Below, one piece after another: positions 8,809-16,206 of a stretch of DNA of 64,000 nt. Location: NCBI GenBank assembly GCA_028288285.1, contig JAQBNZ010000156.1:1-64000 (forward strand). The letters run 5' to 3'. The stretch is from Mucilaginibacter sp. (GTDB taxonomy: Bacteria; Bacteroidota; Bacteroidia; Sphingobacteriales; Sphingobacteriaceae). The notes beneath the pieces were generated by a model, which did not search any database, was not told the origin of the DNA, and saw nothing but the letters and a program-made list of their open reading frames with translations. Position 1 is the first letter of the stretch, and every line of letters begins with the position of its first letter. The position numbers and the translations under genes were made by a program.

Positions 8809-9849
8809 TTAATTGATTGGTTGGTTGAGTTCTATTGTATTATTAATAAAAGAGTAGTCAATATTAAGGGCTTTACTAAGTGCCTCTAAAACATCGGGCA
8901 GGTTCAGGCCCGAGAAATCGGCATTAAGTAAATAATTGTTAAGCTTTTCGTTGCTCACTTTAATATGGGCATTATAGGTAGCATTAAGTATGGGTACAAT
9001 ATCTTTTAAAGGCTTGTTATCAAAATACAGGTTAGCATGCTTCCATATCTTCAGCTCCGGATTGTTTTTAGTACTCCCAGGTTTCAGCACTTGCACATCT
9101 GCCAGGTAAGTAGCCTTTTGCTGCGGATATAGCATTACCTCGTCCTTATTAATACTTAATAAATTGCTGTTGCTTTTCTTTTTAATGCTTACCGATACTT
9201 TGCCGGTTACAACAGATACATCTGCCGAGCGGCTTGCCTCGTTATCCCTCACCAAAAAACTGGTTCCCCAAACTTTTGTAATGATGGTATGGCTGGTAAT
9301 AATAAAAGGGCGGTTGGGATTTTTTGTCACCTCAAAAAAGCATTCGCCGCTCATGCTTACCATGCGCGATTTTGAATCAAATACTTTTGGATATTTTAAC
9401 GTAGCATGCGGACTTAACCAAACTACACTGTTATCAGGAAGGATAGATTTATAAATATGGTTAGAGTTGTTAGTAACAGCAATTACCTGCTGTACATCGC
9501 TACCGTCAATAGATTCAGATTTTGTTGTATTATTATAGTATAACAAACCTGCCGTAGCTGCTATTAATAAAACCGCTGCAGCGCCCGCAATTTTGTACCA
9601 TAAACCGGCATTACGGTTATCAATAGCCCGAACCTGAGTTTCCTCATCTTCTACAACCCCAATGTTATCAATGATACGGTTATAGATATTTGCTTCCAAC
9701 TCCTGTTGTTCGGCTGGATTCAATGTATCAATATGGCTTGGTTCCTGCTCAAAAGATGCGTACCATTCTTTTACCAATATCGTTTCTTCTGCAGAACAAT
9801 TCCCACTTAAATACTTTTCCAGTAACTCTACGGGTATAAGTTTATTCAT
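8809..9849 (-). CDS. FecR-family anti-sigma factor
   Basis: A 346-residue inner-membrane anti-sigma factor. The cytoplasmic N-terminal part (1-80) would bind the sigma factor. One membrane helix lies at about 83-105, then a periplasmic FecR domain (about 120-215, with DNSVVWLSPHATLKYP) and a C-terminal DUF4974-like region (about 260-335) that would meet the STN domain of SusC. The order sigma, fecR, susC, susD on one strand is the standard arrangement in Bacteroidota. When SusC binds its ligand, FecR would release the sigma factor. Length is normal for the family. Confidence 0.92.
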   Translation of the reverse strand: MNKLIPVELLEKYLSGNCSAEETILVKEWYASFEQEPSHIDTLNPAEQQELEANIYNRIIDNIGVVEDEETQVRAIDNRNAGLWYKIAGAAAVLLIAATAGLLYYNNTTKSESIDGSDVQQVIAVTNNSNHIYKSILPDNSVVWLSPHATLKYPKVFDSKSRMVSMSGECFFEVTKNPNRPFIITSHTIITKVWGTSFLVRDNEASRSADVSVVTGKVSVSIKKKSNSNLLSINKDEVMLYPQQKATYLADVQVLKPGSTKNNPELKIWKHANLYFDNKPLKDIVPILNATYNAHIKVSNEKLNNYLLNADFSGLNLPDVLEALSKALNIDYSFINNTIELNQPIN

Positions 9850-9939
9850 GAAATTAGTAAAGTATAGTTCGGTTTATAAAGACATTGACGTGCAAGGAAG
9901 TCCTAACCCTTGCTCTGATTTGAAAAAAAAGTAAAATAA

Positions 9940-10521
9940 TTATTTAAGCAACAGAATGACAATGATAGACAGGTAGTTACCTAATCCCACCCGGATATGT
10001 TTTAGTGCTTTTGTGATGTGATGTTCAACAGTTTTTTCAGATATACCCAGTTCAAAGGCAATTTCTTTGTTGGTTTTATGCTCTACCCGGCTCAATTCAA
10101 ATACCGAGCGGCATTTATCGGGCAGGGAATTAACTTCATGTTCAATAGTATGCTCCAGCTCTTTAACCAGTATAGTGTCCTCGGTGGAGTTGTCTGTTTC
10201 GCTGTAAACAAGTTTGAATGATTCTTTGTACCGGGCGCGAACAAGATCTTTACGGTACTGATCAATAACCAGGTTGCTTACGCTGGTAAAAAGGTAACCG
10301 CCTAAAGTTTGTGTGATATTGAGGGCACCGCGTTTATGCCATAAAGATGTGAATACTTCCTGCACAATCTCTTCGGCCATCTCTTTGTTCTTTAGCCGTT
10401 TATAGGCATCCGCATACAGTTGTTTCCAGTAGCGGGTGTAAATTTCTCTGAACGCGCCTAATTTATCCTGCTGCAGTAAATTAATCAGTTCATCTTCCCC
10501 AAGCGTAGTAAAATCGGTCAT
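9940..10521 (-). CDS. ECF sigma factor (sigma-70 family, FecI-like)
   Basis: A 193-residue ECF sigma factor. Region 2 (about 24-90) contains EIVQEVFTSLW and the DQYRKDL segment that contacts the -10 DNA. Region 4 (about 125-178) holds a helix-turn-helix, NKEIAFELGISEKTVEHHIT. It ends with a short hydrophobic tail (183-192), often seen in Bacteroidota ECF factors of this group. It lies 90 bp before fecR on the same strand and should direct transcription of the susCD operon under FecR control. Confidence 0.93.
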   Translation of the reverse strand: MTDFTTLGEDELINLLQQDKLGAFREIYTRYWKQLYADAYKRLKNKEMAEEIVQEVFTSLWHKRGALNITQTLGGYLFTSVSNLVIDQYRKDLVRARYKESFKLVYSETDNSTEDTILVKELEHTIEHEVNSLPDKCRSVFELSRVEHKTNKEIAFELGISEKTVEHHITKALKHIRVGLGNYLSIIVILLLK

Positions 10522-10799
10522 CCCTCAGATGCAGAAATAAATAAAGCGTTACAATAACAATTAATTAGCGTACAAACTTCAGTAAAAACGCGTAATTACA
10601 TAAAGTTTATATGTCATGGTACAGTTAAATAATGTTAAAACTTGTATTTTTTTTAATACATAAAGGTCAGAAACTAAAATTTTGCTGGATTCTTGGGTGG
10701 GTAAGTTGGCAATTGGAAGGGTGCAAAGAGTGCGTGAGGAAGCGGAATGCTTCAATAGTTTTTAACGCAAAGATGCAACTGACTTGCTAATTTTTTTGA

Positions 10800-10841
10800 T
10801 ACCGCAAGCGTCCCGCTTGTGGATTTAGGACGGTAATAAAT
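10800..10841 (+). repeat. Palindromic intergenic repeat, copy 1 (left half only)
   Basis: It carries the hairpin CAAGCG-TCC-CGCTTG followed by the conserved spacer GGATTTAGGACGGTAATAAA. It matches the left half of the elements at 11559 and 11944 nearly base for base. The right arm is missing or decayed; GTTGCAGTAGCGG at 10850-10862 may be its remains. Confidence 0.75.
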
Positions 10842-10971
10842 AGTGTCTTGTTGCAGTAGCGGTGCAATATTGCTTTTTCCATATTTACAACACTTTGTTT
10901 GTTCAATAAATGATGTTATAATACTATCTTGGCTTTTATCAAATTAATGCTTTACTTTTTTAATGATACTA

Positions 10972-10979
10972 TACTTTTG
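10972..10979 (+). promoter_or_regulatory. Candidate -7 promoter element (TAnnTTTG)
   Basis: TACTTTTG fits the Bacteroidota -7 consensus, with a weak -33 candidate TTTA at 10951-10954. It ends 11 nt before the ATG at 10991, which implies a very short leader. Confidence 0.3.
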
Positions 10980-10990
10980 CTGTAAATAAA

Positions 10991-11509
10991 ATGAAAAAAA
11001 CCTATTACCTGCTGTTATTTGCGCTGATGCTATCGGCAGCAGCTAAAGCCCAAACCGATTGGGTAACAAAAAACCTGGACGAAAAACTGTCGGTAAAATT
11101 CCCGGTCGAACCGGAAAAGGTGACCAAGAACGGCATTGATAGTTATACTGTCAAAGGAAAAGACAGTGTTGGATATAATGCTGCCGTGCTAGATTATAAA
11201 GTTGTAGCCAATTTAGATTCGGCCGCCTTAGCGCCGGTGAAGGATACCCAGCAATTTGCCGATCAAATTAGGATGGGTATAGCGTCAAAAAAGACAAACT
11301 ATACCTTTGGGGATGTCGTAATAGGCAAATGGAAAACATATACCACTTATAGTATTTCCGCGTCTGACAATATTAATAAAAACACGTTATTGATGCGAAT
11401 GATATTAATTGGCAGCAAAATGTACTCACTCTCGTGCCGGGTACCCGCTAACATGGTCACCAAAAATAACGAAGTGTTTTTAGGTTCGGTTGAACTAATG
11501 AAGAAATAA
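10991..11509 (+). CDS. Secreted hypothetical protein
   Basis: A 172-residue protein with a clear signal peptide (1-20, ending AAAKA before Q). The mature part is a mixed alpha/beta sequence with many Lys and Thr, including LSVKFPVEPEK near its start and a C-terminal FLGSVELMKK. Small exported proteins with an opening like WVTKNLDEKLSVKFP are familiar in Bacteroidota, but I know no function. It would be periplasmic or surface-exposed; there is no lipobox Cys. It is flanked by copies 1 and 2 of the palindromic repeat. Confidence 0.8.
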   Translation: MKKTYYLLLFALMLSAAAKAQTDWVTKNLDEKLSVKFPVEPEKVTKNGIDSYTVKGKDSVGYNAAVLDYKVVANLDSAALAPVKDTQQFADQIRMGIASKKTNYTFGDVVIGKWKTYTTYSISASDNINKNTLLMRMILIGSKMYSLSCRVPANMVTKNNEVFLGSVELMKK

Positions 11510-11558
11510 AAGTAGCCTCTGCCGTCATTGAGAAAAAAGAGCCAGGACACTAACTTTG

Positions 11559-11636
11559 CTACCGCATACGTCCCGCTTGTGGATTTAGGACGGTAATAAA
11601 TGGATAGCTTACTAAGCAAGCGGACGCTTGCGGTAG
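11559..11636 (+). repeat. Palindromic intergenic repeat, copy 2
   Basis: A 78-bp element bounded by CTACCGC and GCGGTAG. The left arm carries two substitutions in the hairpin (CATACG instead of CAAGCG). The right arm has CAAGCG-GA-CGCTTG, one base shorter than in copy 3. The core GGATTTAGGACGGTAATAAATGG is shared with copy 3 and, up to ATAAAT, with copy 1. Confidence 0.8.
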
Positions 11637-11657
11637 TAGCAAATCGTGCACATATAA

Positions 11658-11870
11658 CTAATTATGATCTTCAATTGCTTGTTTAATGGTTACAAACACA
11701 TCTTCATCAAGTGGTTCGCCGGATGTTTGTTCCCAATCTTTATTGTGTTGAATTTTGGCTATAAATTCCCCACCAAAAGCAATTACAAAATAATTTTCAA
11801 TAGGTATTACCTCAAAGCTATTCATGCCGCCTTTGTAAAAGGCCTGTACGTAAAAACTATCTGATTCCAT
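11658..11870 (-). CDS. Small conserved-looking hypothetical protein
   Basis: A 70-residue acidic protein, MESDSFYVQAFYKGGMNSFE onward, ending in QAIEDHN. It has no signal peptide or membrane segment and so should be cytosolic. Codon use and composition (Glu, Phe, Ile, Trp) look like a real protein, and short proteins of this type occur in Sphingobacteriaceae as far as I recall. It sits between repeat copies 2 and 3. A TAnnTTTG-like element lies 10 nt upstream. The opposite-strand frame over the same bases is its shadow. Function unknown. Confidence 0.65.
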   Translation of the reverse strand: MESDSFYVQAFYKGGMNSFEVIPIENYFVIAFGGEFIAKIQHNKDWEQTSGEPLDEDVFVTIKQAIEDHN

Positions 11871-11880
11871 ATTGTTAAGA

Positions 11881-11888
11881 CAAATGTA
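11881..11888 (-). promoter_or_regulatory. Candidate -7 promoter element (TAnnTTTG)
   Basis: On the minus strand it reads TACATTTG, an exact consensus fit, ending 10 nt before the ATG at 11870. No good -33 TTTG is visible. Confidence 0.28.
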
Positions 11889-11943
11889 ACGGAACGTTTG
11901 TTTTTAAGATGGGGATATACCTTCTATCTACGCTTTGCCTTTG

Positions 11944-12036
11944 CTACCCCAAGCGTCCCGCTTGTGGATTTAGGACGGTAATAAATGGGCTGCTTATCTA
12001 CCAAGCATGCGGCCACAAGCGGGACGCTTACGGTAG
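11944..12036 (+). repeat. Palindromic intergenic repeat, copy 3 (most complete)
   Basis: A 93-bp element with 24-bp inverted arms (11944-11967 and 12013-12036) matching at 22 positions around a 45-bp spacer. Each arm carries its own small hairpin: CAAGCG-TCC-CGCTTG on the left, and AAGC-GGGAC-GCTT on the right. The ends are CTACC and GGTAG. It resembles a REP/BIME or small MITE. No transposase gene is visible nearby. Its right end abuts a gene remnant. Confidence 0.85.
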
Positions 12037-12207
12037 CGGGGCATTGGCGACGAGCATTTAAAATATCCAAATGTTTTGCATAGAAATGCTATCTTACATG
12101 GGCAAGATTACAATTATGGTTCGGAAAAAAATTCGTATAAAGCAATATCATTGTTTCAATTTGTAACGGAAATCGTTTCTGAAATAGTTGATGATAGTGC
12201 TGCTTGA
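12037..12207 (+). pseudogene. 5'-truncated HEPN-like gene remnant
   Basis: A 56-codon open stretch without a start codon. The in-frame stop upstream (TAG at 12034-12036) is the last triplet of repeat copy 3. It reads EHLKYPNVLHRNAILHGQDY, then NYGSEKNSYKAISLFQFVTE, and stops with TGA. RNAILH is an RX4H motif of HEPN-type nucleases, and the following LHG, NYGSE and SYKAISLF pattern is one I know from C-terminal parts of HEPN-like or abortive-infection-type proteins. The 5' part is gone, and the break coincides with the repeat edge. Confidence 0.55.
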
Positions 12208-12235
12208 TTGTAAATTTTCTCATATTTTATTATTA

Positions 12236-13048
12236 ATGACATCAAAATTAATACAACAAATAACTGTTAAAAGTATACCTAAATTAACTGTTACTGATAA
12301 TGTGGTAAGTAATGTTGTAGAGAAACAATTAGCTGTACCCAAATTTAAAGAACAGCAAAAAGAAAATGGTCGTAATATTGATCGAATTAAGACAAATAAA
12401 AACAAGCCTATTGTAGTACTAAATCCTATCGACAAATCTTTAATTTGTACAGTACCTATTATATTTCAGGGCAGATTACTAATCGCTGAATTCCCGAATT
12501 TATTAACCTTGTATCTACATAACGCTATAGAAAGCTACAACCATAGTTATGAGATTCTTAATGAAATAAATATAACGAAGGCGTATAAAAGCGGAGACGT
12601 CGTAGTTTTCAGTAATCAACAATTCTATAATTCTTATTTATTAAATCGAATTAATATTATATTCTATTTGTCTATCGCGTTAGAATTATTACTGAACTCC
12701 AAGATACCATTAGATTATGAATACAGGAAGAAAGATATAGTTCTAAATAGAAAAGAGATAGAAGAAAAACTTCCATTTAAAGAAAAACTTAAATTAGTTA
12801 ATAATTTGTTATCAGTTAACAAAAAAGGGATTAATATTCAGATGCTTAACACCCTGATTGAATTATATTCAATTAGATCAAAGCTGGTTCATCCAAAAAC
12901 TTCAGATTTCAAATTTAATAAAGATCATCCAATGGATGATATAGCACAAAGTTTTTCATATGAGATTATAAAATACATTAATTGTATTATAACAGTTATT
13001 AAAAAGTGGGAACCAGGACTTTTGTCTTTTGAAGATATCGCTAAATAA
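12236..13048 (+). CDS. AT-rich hypothetical protein with HEPN-like RX4H motif
   Basis: About 270 residues from the ATG at 12236; the frame is open to TTG 12188 and ATG 12191, but those overlap the upstream remnant. The N-terminal third is basic and low in structure signal. The middle has a hydrophobic helix (NIIFYLSIALELLLNSKIPL). A C-terminal helical part contains SIRSKLVHPK, with R214 to H219 forming an RX4H motif as in HEPN ribonucleases. It is clearly more AT-rich than the sus genes, which suggests recent transfer. It may belong to a defence or toxin-type locus, but no partner antitoxin is evident. The motif alone does not prove the fold. Confidence 0.55.
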   Translation: MTSKLIQQITVKSIPKLTVTDNVVSNVVEKQLAVPKFKEQQKENGRNIDRIKTNKNKPIVVLNPIDKSLICTVPIIFQGRLLIAEFPNLLTLYLHNAIESYNHSYEILNEINITKAYKSGDVVVFSNQQFYNSYLLNRINIIFYLSIALELLLNSKIPLDYEYRKKDIVLNRKEIEEKLPFKEKLKLVNNLLSVNKKGINIQMLNTLIELYSIRSKLVHPKTSDFKFNKDHPMDDIAQSFSYEIIKYINCIITVIKKWEPGLLSFEDIAK

Positions 13049-13136
13049 TTCAATCTGTGAGAGCTATCACCGCATTATTTAGGGTGTTTACTCTCCATTT
13101 TTAAAAGACATGGCTTAACTATAATGCCCGGCAACA

Positions 13137-13168
13137 AGATTGCCACGCTATCGCTCGCAATGACATTA
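13137..13168. repeat. REP-like sequence, single copy here
   Basis: AGATTGCCACGCTATCGCTC followed by GCAATGACATTA. It contains the short inverted pair ATTGC/GCAAT. Sequences of this form recur between genes in many Bacteroidota genomes as I recall, but only one copy lies in this window, so the repeat nature is from memory. Confidence 0.35.
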
Positions 13169-13191
13169 GTTTTATGAACCGTGTTTGTTAA

Positions 13192-13341
13192 CTATGCGGC
13201 GGCAAGCAACTGCCTAACAAACGCTAAATTCTTTTTGCGTTGTTGTTCTGCCCTGTATTTTTGAAGGTCCTGATCTATGATCCTTTTCAATTCAATATCG
13301 AAAGCTTTTAAAAGAATGGCGGTATGGATAGAATTTTTCAT
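13192..13341 (-). CDS. Small basic helical protein (49 residues)
   Basis: A 49-residue frame starting at an ATG: MKNSIHTAILLKAFDIELKR, then IIDQDLQKYRAEQQRKKNLA, ending FVRQLLAAA. It is strongly amphipathic, Lys/Arg/Gln-rich and probably one or two helices. The codon choice fits neighbouring genes. It lies downstream of the RecA-like ATPase on the same strand, about 210 bp away. I do not recognise it. It could be a small DNA- or protein-binding accessory. Length makes the call uncertain. Confidence 0.4.
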   Translation of the reverse strand: MKNSIHTAILLKAFDIELKRIIDQDLQKYRAEQQRKKNLAFVRQLLAAA

Positions 13342-13553
13342 AAGTGAGCGTTTAGTTATGCACTAACTATACATTAATAACAATGCCAAAATAAAAACCG
13401 CATCAAACTTGCAAAAAAACGTCATAGATCCATATCGGGCGTATATTAAAATAGTCACCGTTTAGTTTGTGGAGGGTATTATATCCCCGATGATTATATG
13501 GATGATAAGCACAAGCCGGTATTGCCCAGTACTTCGCAATCCCCTCTTCTCCC

Positions 13554-14633
13554 CTAACCTAACAACCTGTTCACTGTTGCAAGGCCAATTTTTAGCTCGT
13601 TGCTAATGTAGCGGTAACTGTGGCCCTGTTGCTGTAGCTCAAGGGCTTGTTGCTTTAGTAATTTGCGGTCGCGGCGTTGTTGCAGGTGGTCGCTCTCCTG
13701 GGCGTAACCATCAAAAACATAGTGCAGGTCGTTCATTACCTTGGTAATATGGCAAATACAAACGTTTTGTTCGCCATATACTTTTTGGGTATTACGCTGT
13801 TTTATTTGCTTAAGGTAACGGCCGCCGGGTATGGTATGGCTCTCGCCGATGGCAAAGGCACTGTCGCAAAAATTGATAATCATTTTACTGCCCTGCAAAT
13901 CATTCACCGTAAGCGGTTGCGCAGCGCTACGCTTAGGTGTATGCGCCAAAGCCAATACAGATAGCTTGTACCTTGTTTTAAGCGCCTTTAAATGTTTCAT
14001 AAGCGGCAGTGCATCTTTGGCACTTTCGGTACCGTTGCGCATATAGGTAAGGTTATCAATAATAAGCACCTTGGCTTTGCTTTGTTCAATTGCGCGCTCA
14101 ACAGCGCTGGCCAGGTAATCGTTATAACTGTCATACAGTGCGGGGTTATCCGCCTCGGGGTTTATTTCGGCCCTGCTAAATGTTTTCCCAAACGGGAAGT
14201 TACCCCACTGACTATCAAAATAACGGGTTTGGAACTGCTTACTGCCCATCTCAAAATCAATATACAAAACCGGGGTTTGTGCATCCATTTGGTTAGCAAA
14301 CGGCTCCATACATGCACCCAGTGTTATATTATTGCCAATTTGTACCGCCAGTATAGATTTGCCCAGGTTGGTATCGGCAAACAAAACGCAAAGCTCTCCC
14401 TCAAACCAAAAATCGCCAAACAGTTTACGTGGCGCAGGCTTGCCGTACTCCTGCTCCATCCATTCGCTGGCGGGCTTTACGCGCAGCAGGTTAGTTTTAT
14501 TTTGGGTAAGGTATATATCAGGAGTTAAGCCGTATTTTTTTAAGCGCTGGTTACTACGGTGTACCTGGTTGCGGATATCGTTTATAATATCAGGACGCTG
14601 ACTTAAACGAATGTTCATTATTTCATTAGGCAT
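13554..14633 (-). CDS. RecA/DnaB-fold ATPase of the AAA_25/RepA type with C-terminal HTH
   Basis: A 359-residue P-loop ATPase. Walker A is ADTNLGKS (86-93), Walker B VLIIDN (189-194), and a conserved AHTPKR follows at about 230. This pattern matches AAA_25/RepA-type hexameric helicases found on plasmids, phages and integrated elements. The last 20 residues (SYRYISNELKIGLATVNRLL) look like a helix-turn-helix. There is no primase domain. It probably remodels or unwinds DNA, perhaps in replication of a mobile element. An array of TGTTCCG repeats lies 85-150 bp upstream of its start. No integrase is visible. A second start at MNIRLSQ (residue 6) is possible. Confidence 0.8.
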   Translation of the reverse strand: MPNEIMNIRLSQRPDIINDIRNQVHRSNQRLKKYGLTPDIYLTQNKTNLLRVKPASEWMEQEYGKPAPRKLFGDFWFEGELCVLFADTNLGKSILAVQIGNNITLGACMEPFANQMDAQTPVLYIDFEMGSKQFQTRYFDSQWGNFPFGKTFSRAEINPEADNPALYDSYNDYLASAVERAIEQSKAKVLIIDNLTYMRNGTESAKDALPLMKHLKALKTRYKLSVLALAHTPKRSAAQPLTVNDLQGSKMIINFCDSAFAIGESHTIPGGRYLKQIKQRNTQKVYGEQNVCICHITKVMNDLHYVFDGYAQESDHLQQRRDRKLLKQQALELQQQGHSYRYISNELKIGLATVNRLLG

Positions 14634-14715
14634 AGCTTATTCTATTTCTGTAAATATACAGATATTTCTTTATAAATACAAAGAATAAGATATAATTAGC
14701 TATAATCGGCGCAGG

Positions 14716-14782
14716 TGTTCCGGTTTTTGTTCCGCTACTGTTCCGTTTTGTTCCGCTTTTTGCGGAACGGAACAGCGGAACA
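14716..14782. repeat. TGTTCCG iteron-like array with hairpin
   Basis: TGTTCCG occurs at 14716, 14728, 14739 and 14749, spaced 12, 11 and 10 bp, about one helical turn. The inverse CGGAACA follows at 14768 and 14776, with CGGAACG at 14763. The centre folds as GTTCCGC-TTTTT-GCGGAAC (14750-14768). It lies upstream of the ATPase gene and has no T-run suited to a terminator for the flanking genes. It looks like a multi-site protein-binding region, operator or origin. Confidence 0.6.
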
Positions 14783-14829
14783 CTCAGCTATGCAAGTTTC
14801 AGCTCAATCTTTCAATAATTTAGCATTAA

Positions 14830-16131
14830 CTATTTTCCAACCAGGTCGGCAGGGTTCATTTCGTTACTTAACAGCTGGCCAAACAATTCCCAGCGCTTTT
14901 CAGGGGTTTTAGCATTTCGTTCTATATGAGCCTTTACCAGATCCTGGCCATAGTTGTAATTGATAACATAACTACGGTATTTTTTAATAAAGCTGATGGA
15001 TTTTTCGGCAGTTTCATCATTCATCAAGCAATATTTTTTAAGCCATGTTAAAGCCTTATCGCGCGACATGGTTTCATTTATCAGTCCTCTTGCGGCATCA
15101 TTACGGGCGTAATTCAGTTTACCTTTAATGGCCAGCGCCTTAAAATATAGTGCTATACCGGTAGTATCTAAACCGGCAAGTGGCAGCAATACGTTTTTGG
15201 CAAATTTAACTTTCTCATCACCAGGGAAAGCAACCTCAATGCCGTAGTTGGCGCTTCCTTCTGCAATTAATGATTGTGGGCTAAACAATGGATAAAGTGA
15301 TACCTCAACATACCGCCTATCGTGGTAAAGCTTTTGCTCCAGTAGGGTATTATAAACATGGTGCCCCGGGTAACTTTCATGGCTGCCTACATCAATAGCA
15401 CGGTCAATAAAAATTTTTGTGTCGGTATTTATCTGCACCACGCTGGTGTAATTTCCTTTGTACCAATTATAACCGCTCCAAGGTTTATCGGTTACATATT
15501 CAAGTGAAAAGTTCTCTTTTGCAGGTAGTTTATAATAAGCAAGCGTTCGTTTACGGGCCTCGGCAATGGCGGCTTTCATTACCATGTCCAGCTTCTCTTT
15601 AGGAATAATAAAATGATTTGCCAATTTCTGGAACCTATCATTCACTTTACCTTTACCCGGCAAAAGGCTATCCAGTTTATCCACTTCGGCCTTATAGTGC
15701 TCCTCCGCAAAAACAGGCGCTGCCACACCAAATAAATCCTTTGATTCTTCATCGAATGAGCGGTATTCTTCTGAATAGATCCTGATGCGCCGGCCAAAGG
15801 CCAGCAGTTGGTTATACATCCAGTTAGCACGCATCCGGTTAGAATCAACATCGCCAGAACCGGCTACCACTTTCAAATCATTCATTAAGCTGTTTATTGA
15901 TGCCAGCAGGCTATCCTTAGGAAAAACTTCCCCGGCAGGTTTTGCAGGTTTTAGTGAATCCGGACCGTAATAGGCATCAACAAAATCTTTATCATACTGG
16001 CCAATGGTAAGGCCCAAAGTAACATAATCGCGGGCAAGTCCGTTAAGCTTTTTGGTTTCGGGGTTATCAGCAATATTTTGTTTACATGACAATACAAACA
16101 AGATGGGTATAAACAGCAATAATTTCTTCAT
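14830..16131 (-). CDS. DUF885-family metallopeptidase-like lipoprotein
   Basis: A 433-residue protein. The signal peptide ends VLSC with Cys16 as lipid anchor. The central HESYPGHH (251-258) plus Glu291 in AEGSANYG forms the zinc-binding pattern of the DUF885 family, related to gluzincin-like carboxypeptidases. It should therefore be an outer- or inner-membrane-anchored peptidase acting on peptides outside the cytoplasm. The family is usually longer (about 550-600 residues), so this is a compact member. It lies alone, with the ATPase downstream and the EPS region upstream. The substrate is unknown. Confidence 0.82.
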   Translation of the reverse strand: MKKLLLFIPILFVLSCKQNIADNPETKKLNGLARDYVTLGLTIGQYDKDFVDAYYGPDSLKPAKPAGEVFPKDSLLASINSLMNDLKVVAGSGDVDSNRMRANWMYNQLLAFGRRIRIYSEEYRSFDEESKDLFGVAAPVFAEEHYKAEVDKLDSLLPGKGKVNDRFQKLANHFIIPKEKLDMVMKAAIAEARKRTLAYYKLPAKENFSLEYVTDKPWSGYNWYKGNYTSVVQINTDTKIFIDRAIDVGSHESYPGHHVYNTLLEQKLYHDRRYVEVSLYPLFSPQSLIAEGSANYGIEVAFPGDEKVKFAKNVLLPLAGLDTTGIALYFKALAIKGKLNYARNDAARGLINETMSRDKALTWLKKYCLMNDETAEKSISFIKKYRSYVINYNYGQDLVKAHIERNAKTPEKRWELFGQLLSNEMNPADLVGK

Positions 16132-16206
16132 GGTAAAAACAATGGTAGATAGGTGGCAAGGTAATAATTCCTTTTAAGATAGAATTGTTTGAATTGAATT
16201 TATGAA

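Larger units (their letters stand above)
10522..10990. other. Intergenic region holding repeat copy 1
   Basis: A 469-bp gap between the divergent sigma factor gene and the small secreted-protein gene. It should hold both promoters. It contains one half-copy of the palindromic repeat at 10800. I see no open frame with protein character. Confidence 0.5.

Noticed and set aside
10800-12036. The palindromic repeats as a CRISPR array
   Set aside because: Only three copies, hundreds of bases apart, of unequal length and with genes between them; no cas genes.
13992-14528. Plus-strand open frame of 178 codons
   Set aside because: It is the antisense shadow of the RecA-like ATPase, whose motifs are clear on the minus strand.
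14738-14775. Hairpin in the TGTTCCG array as terminator of the DUF885 gene
   Set aside because: On the minus strand no T-run follows the stem, and the repeats extend beyond the hairpin.
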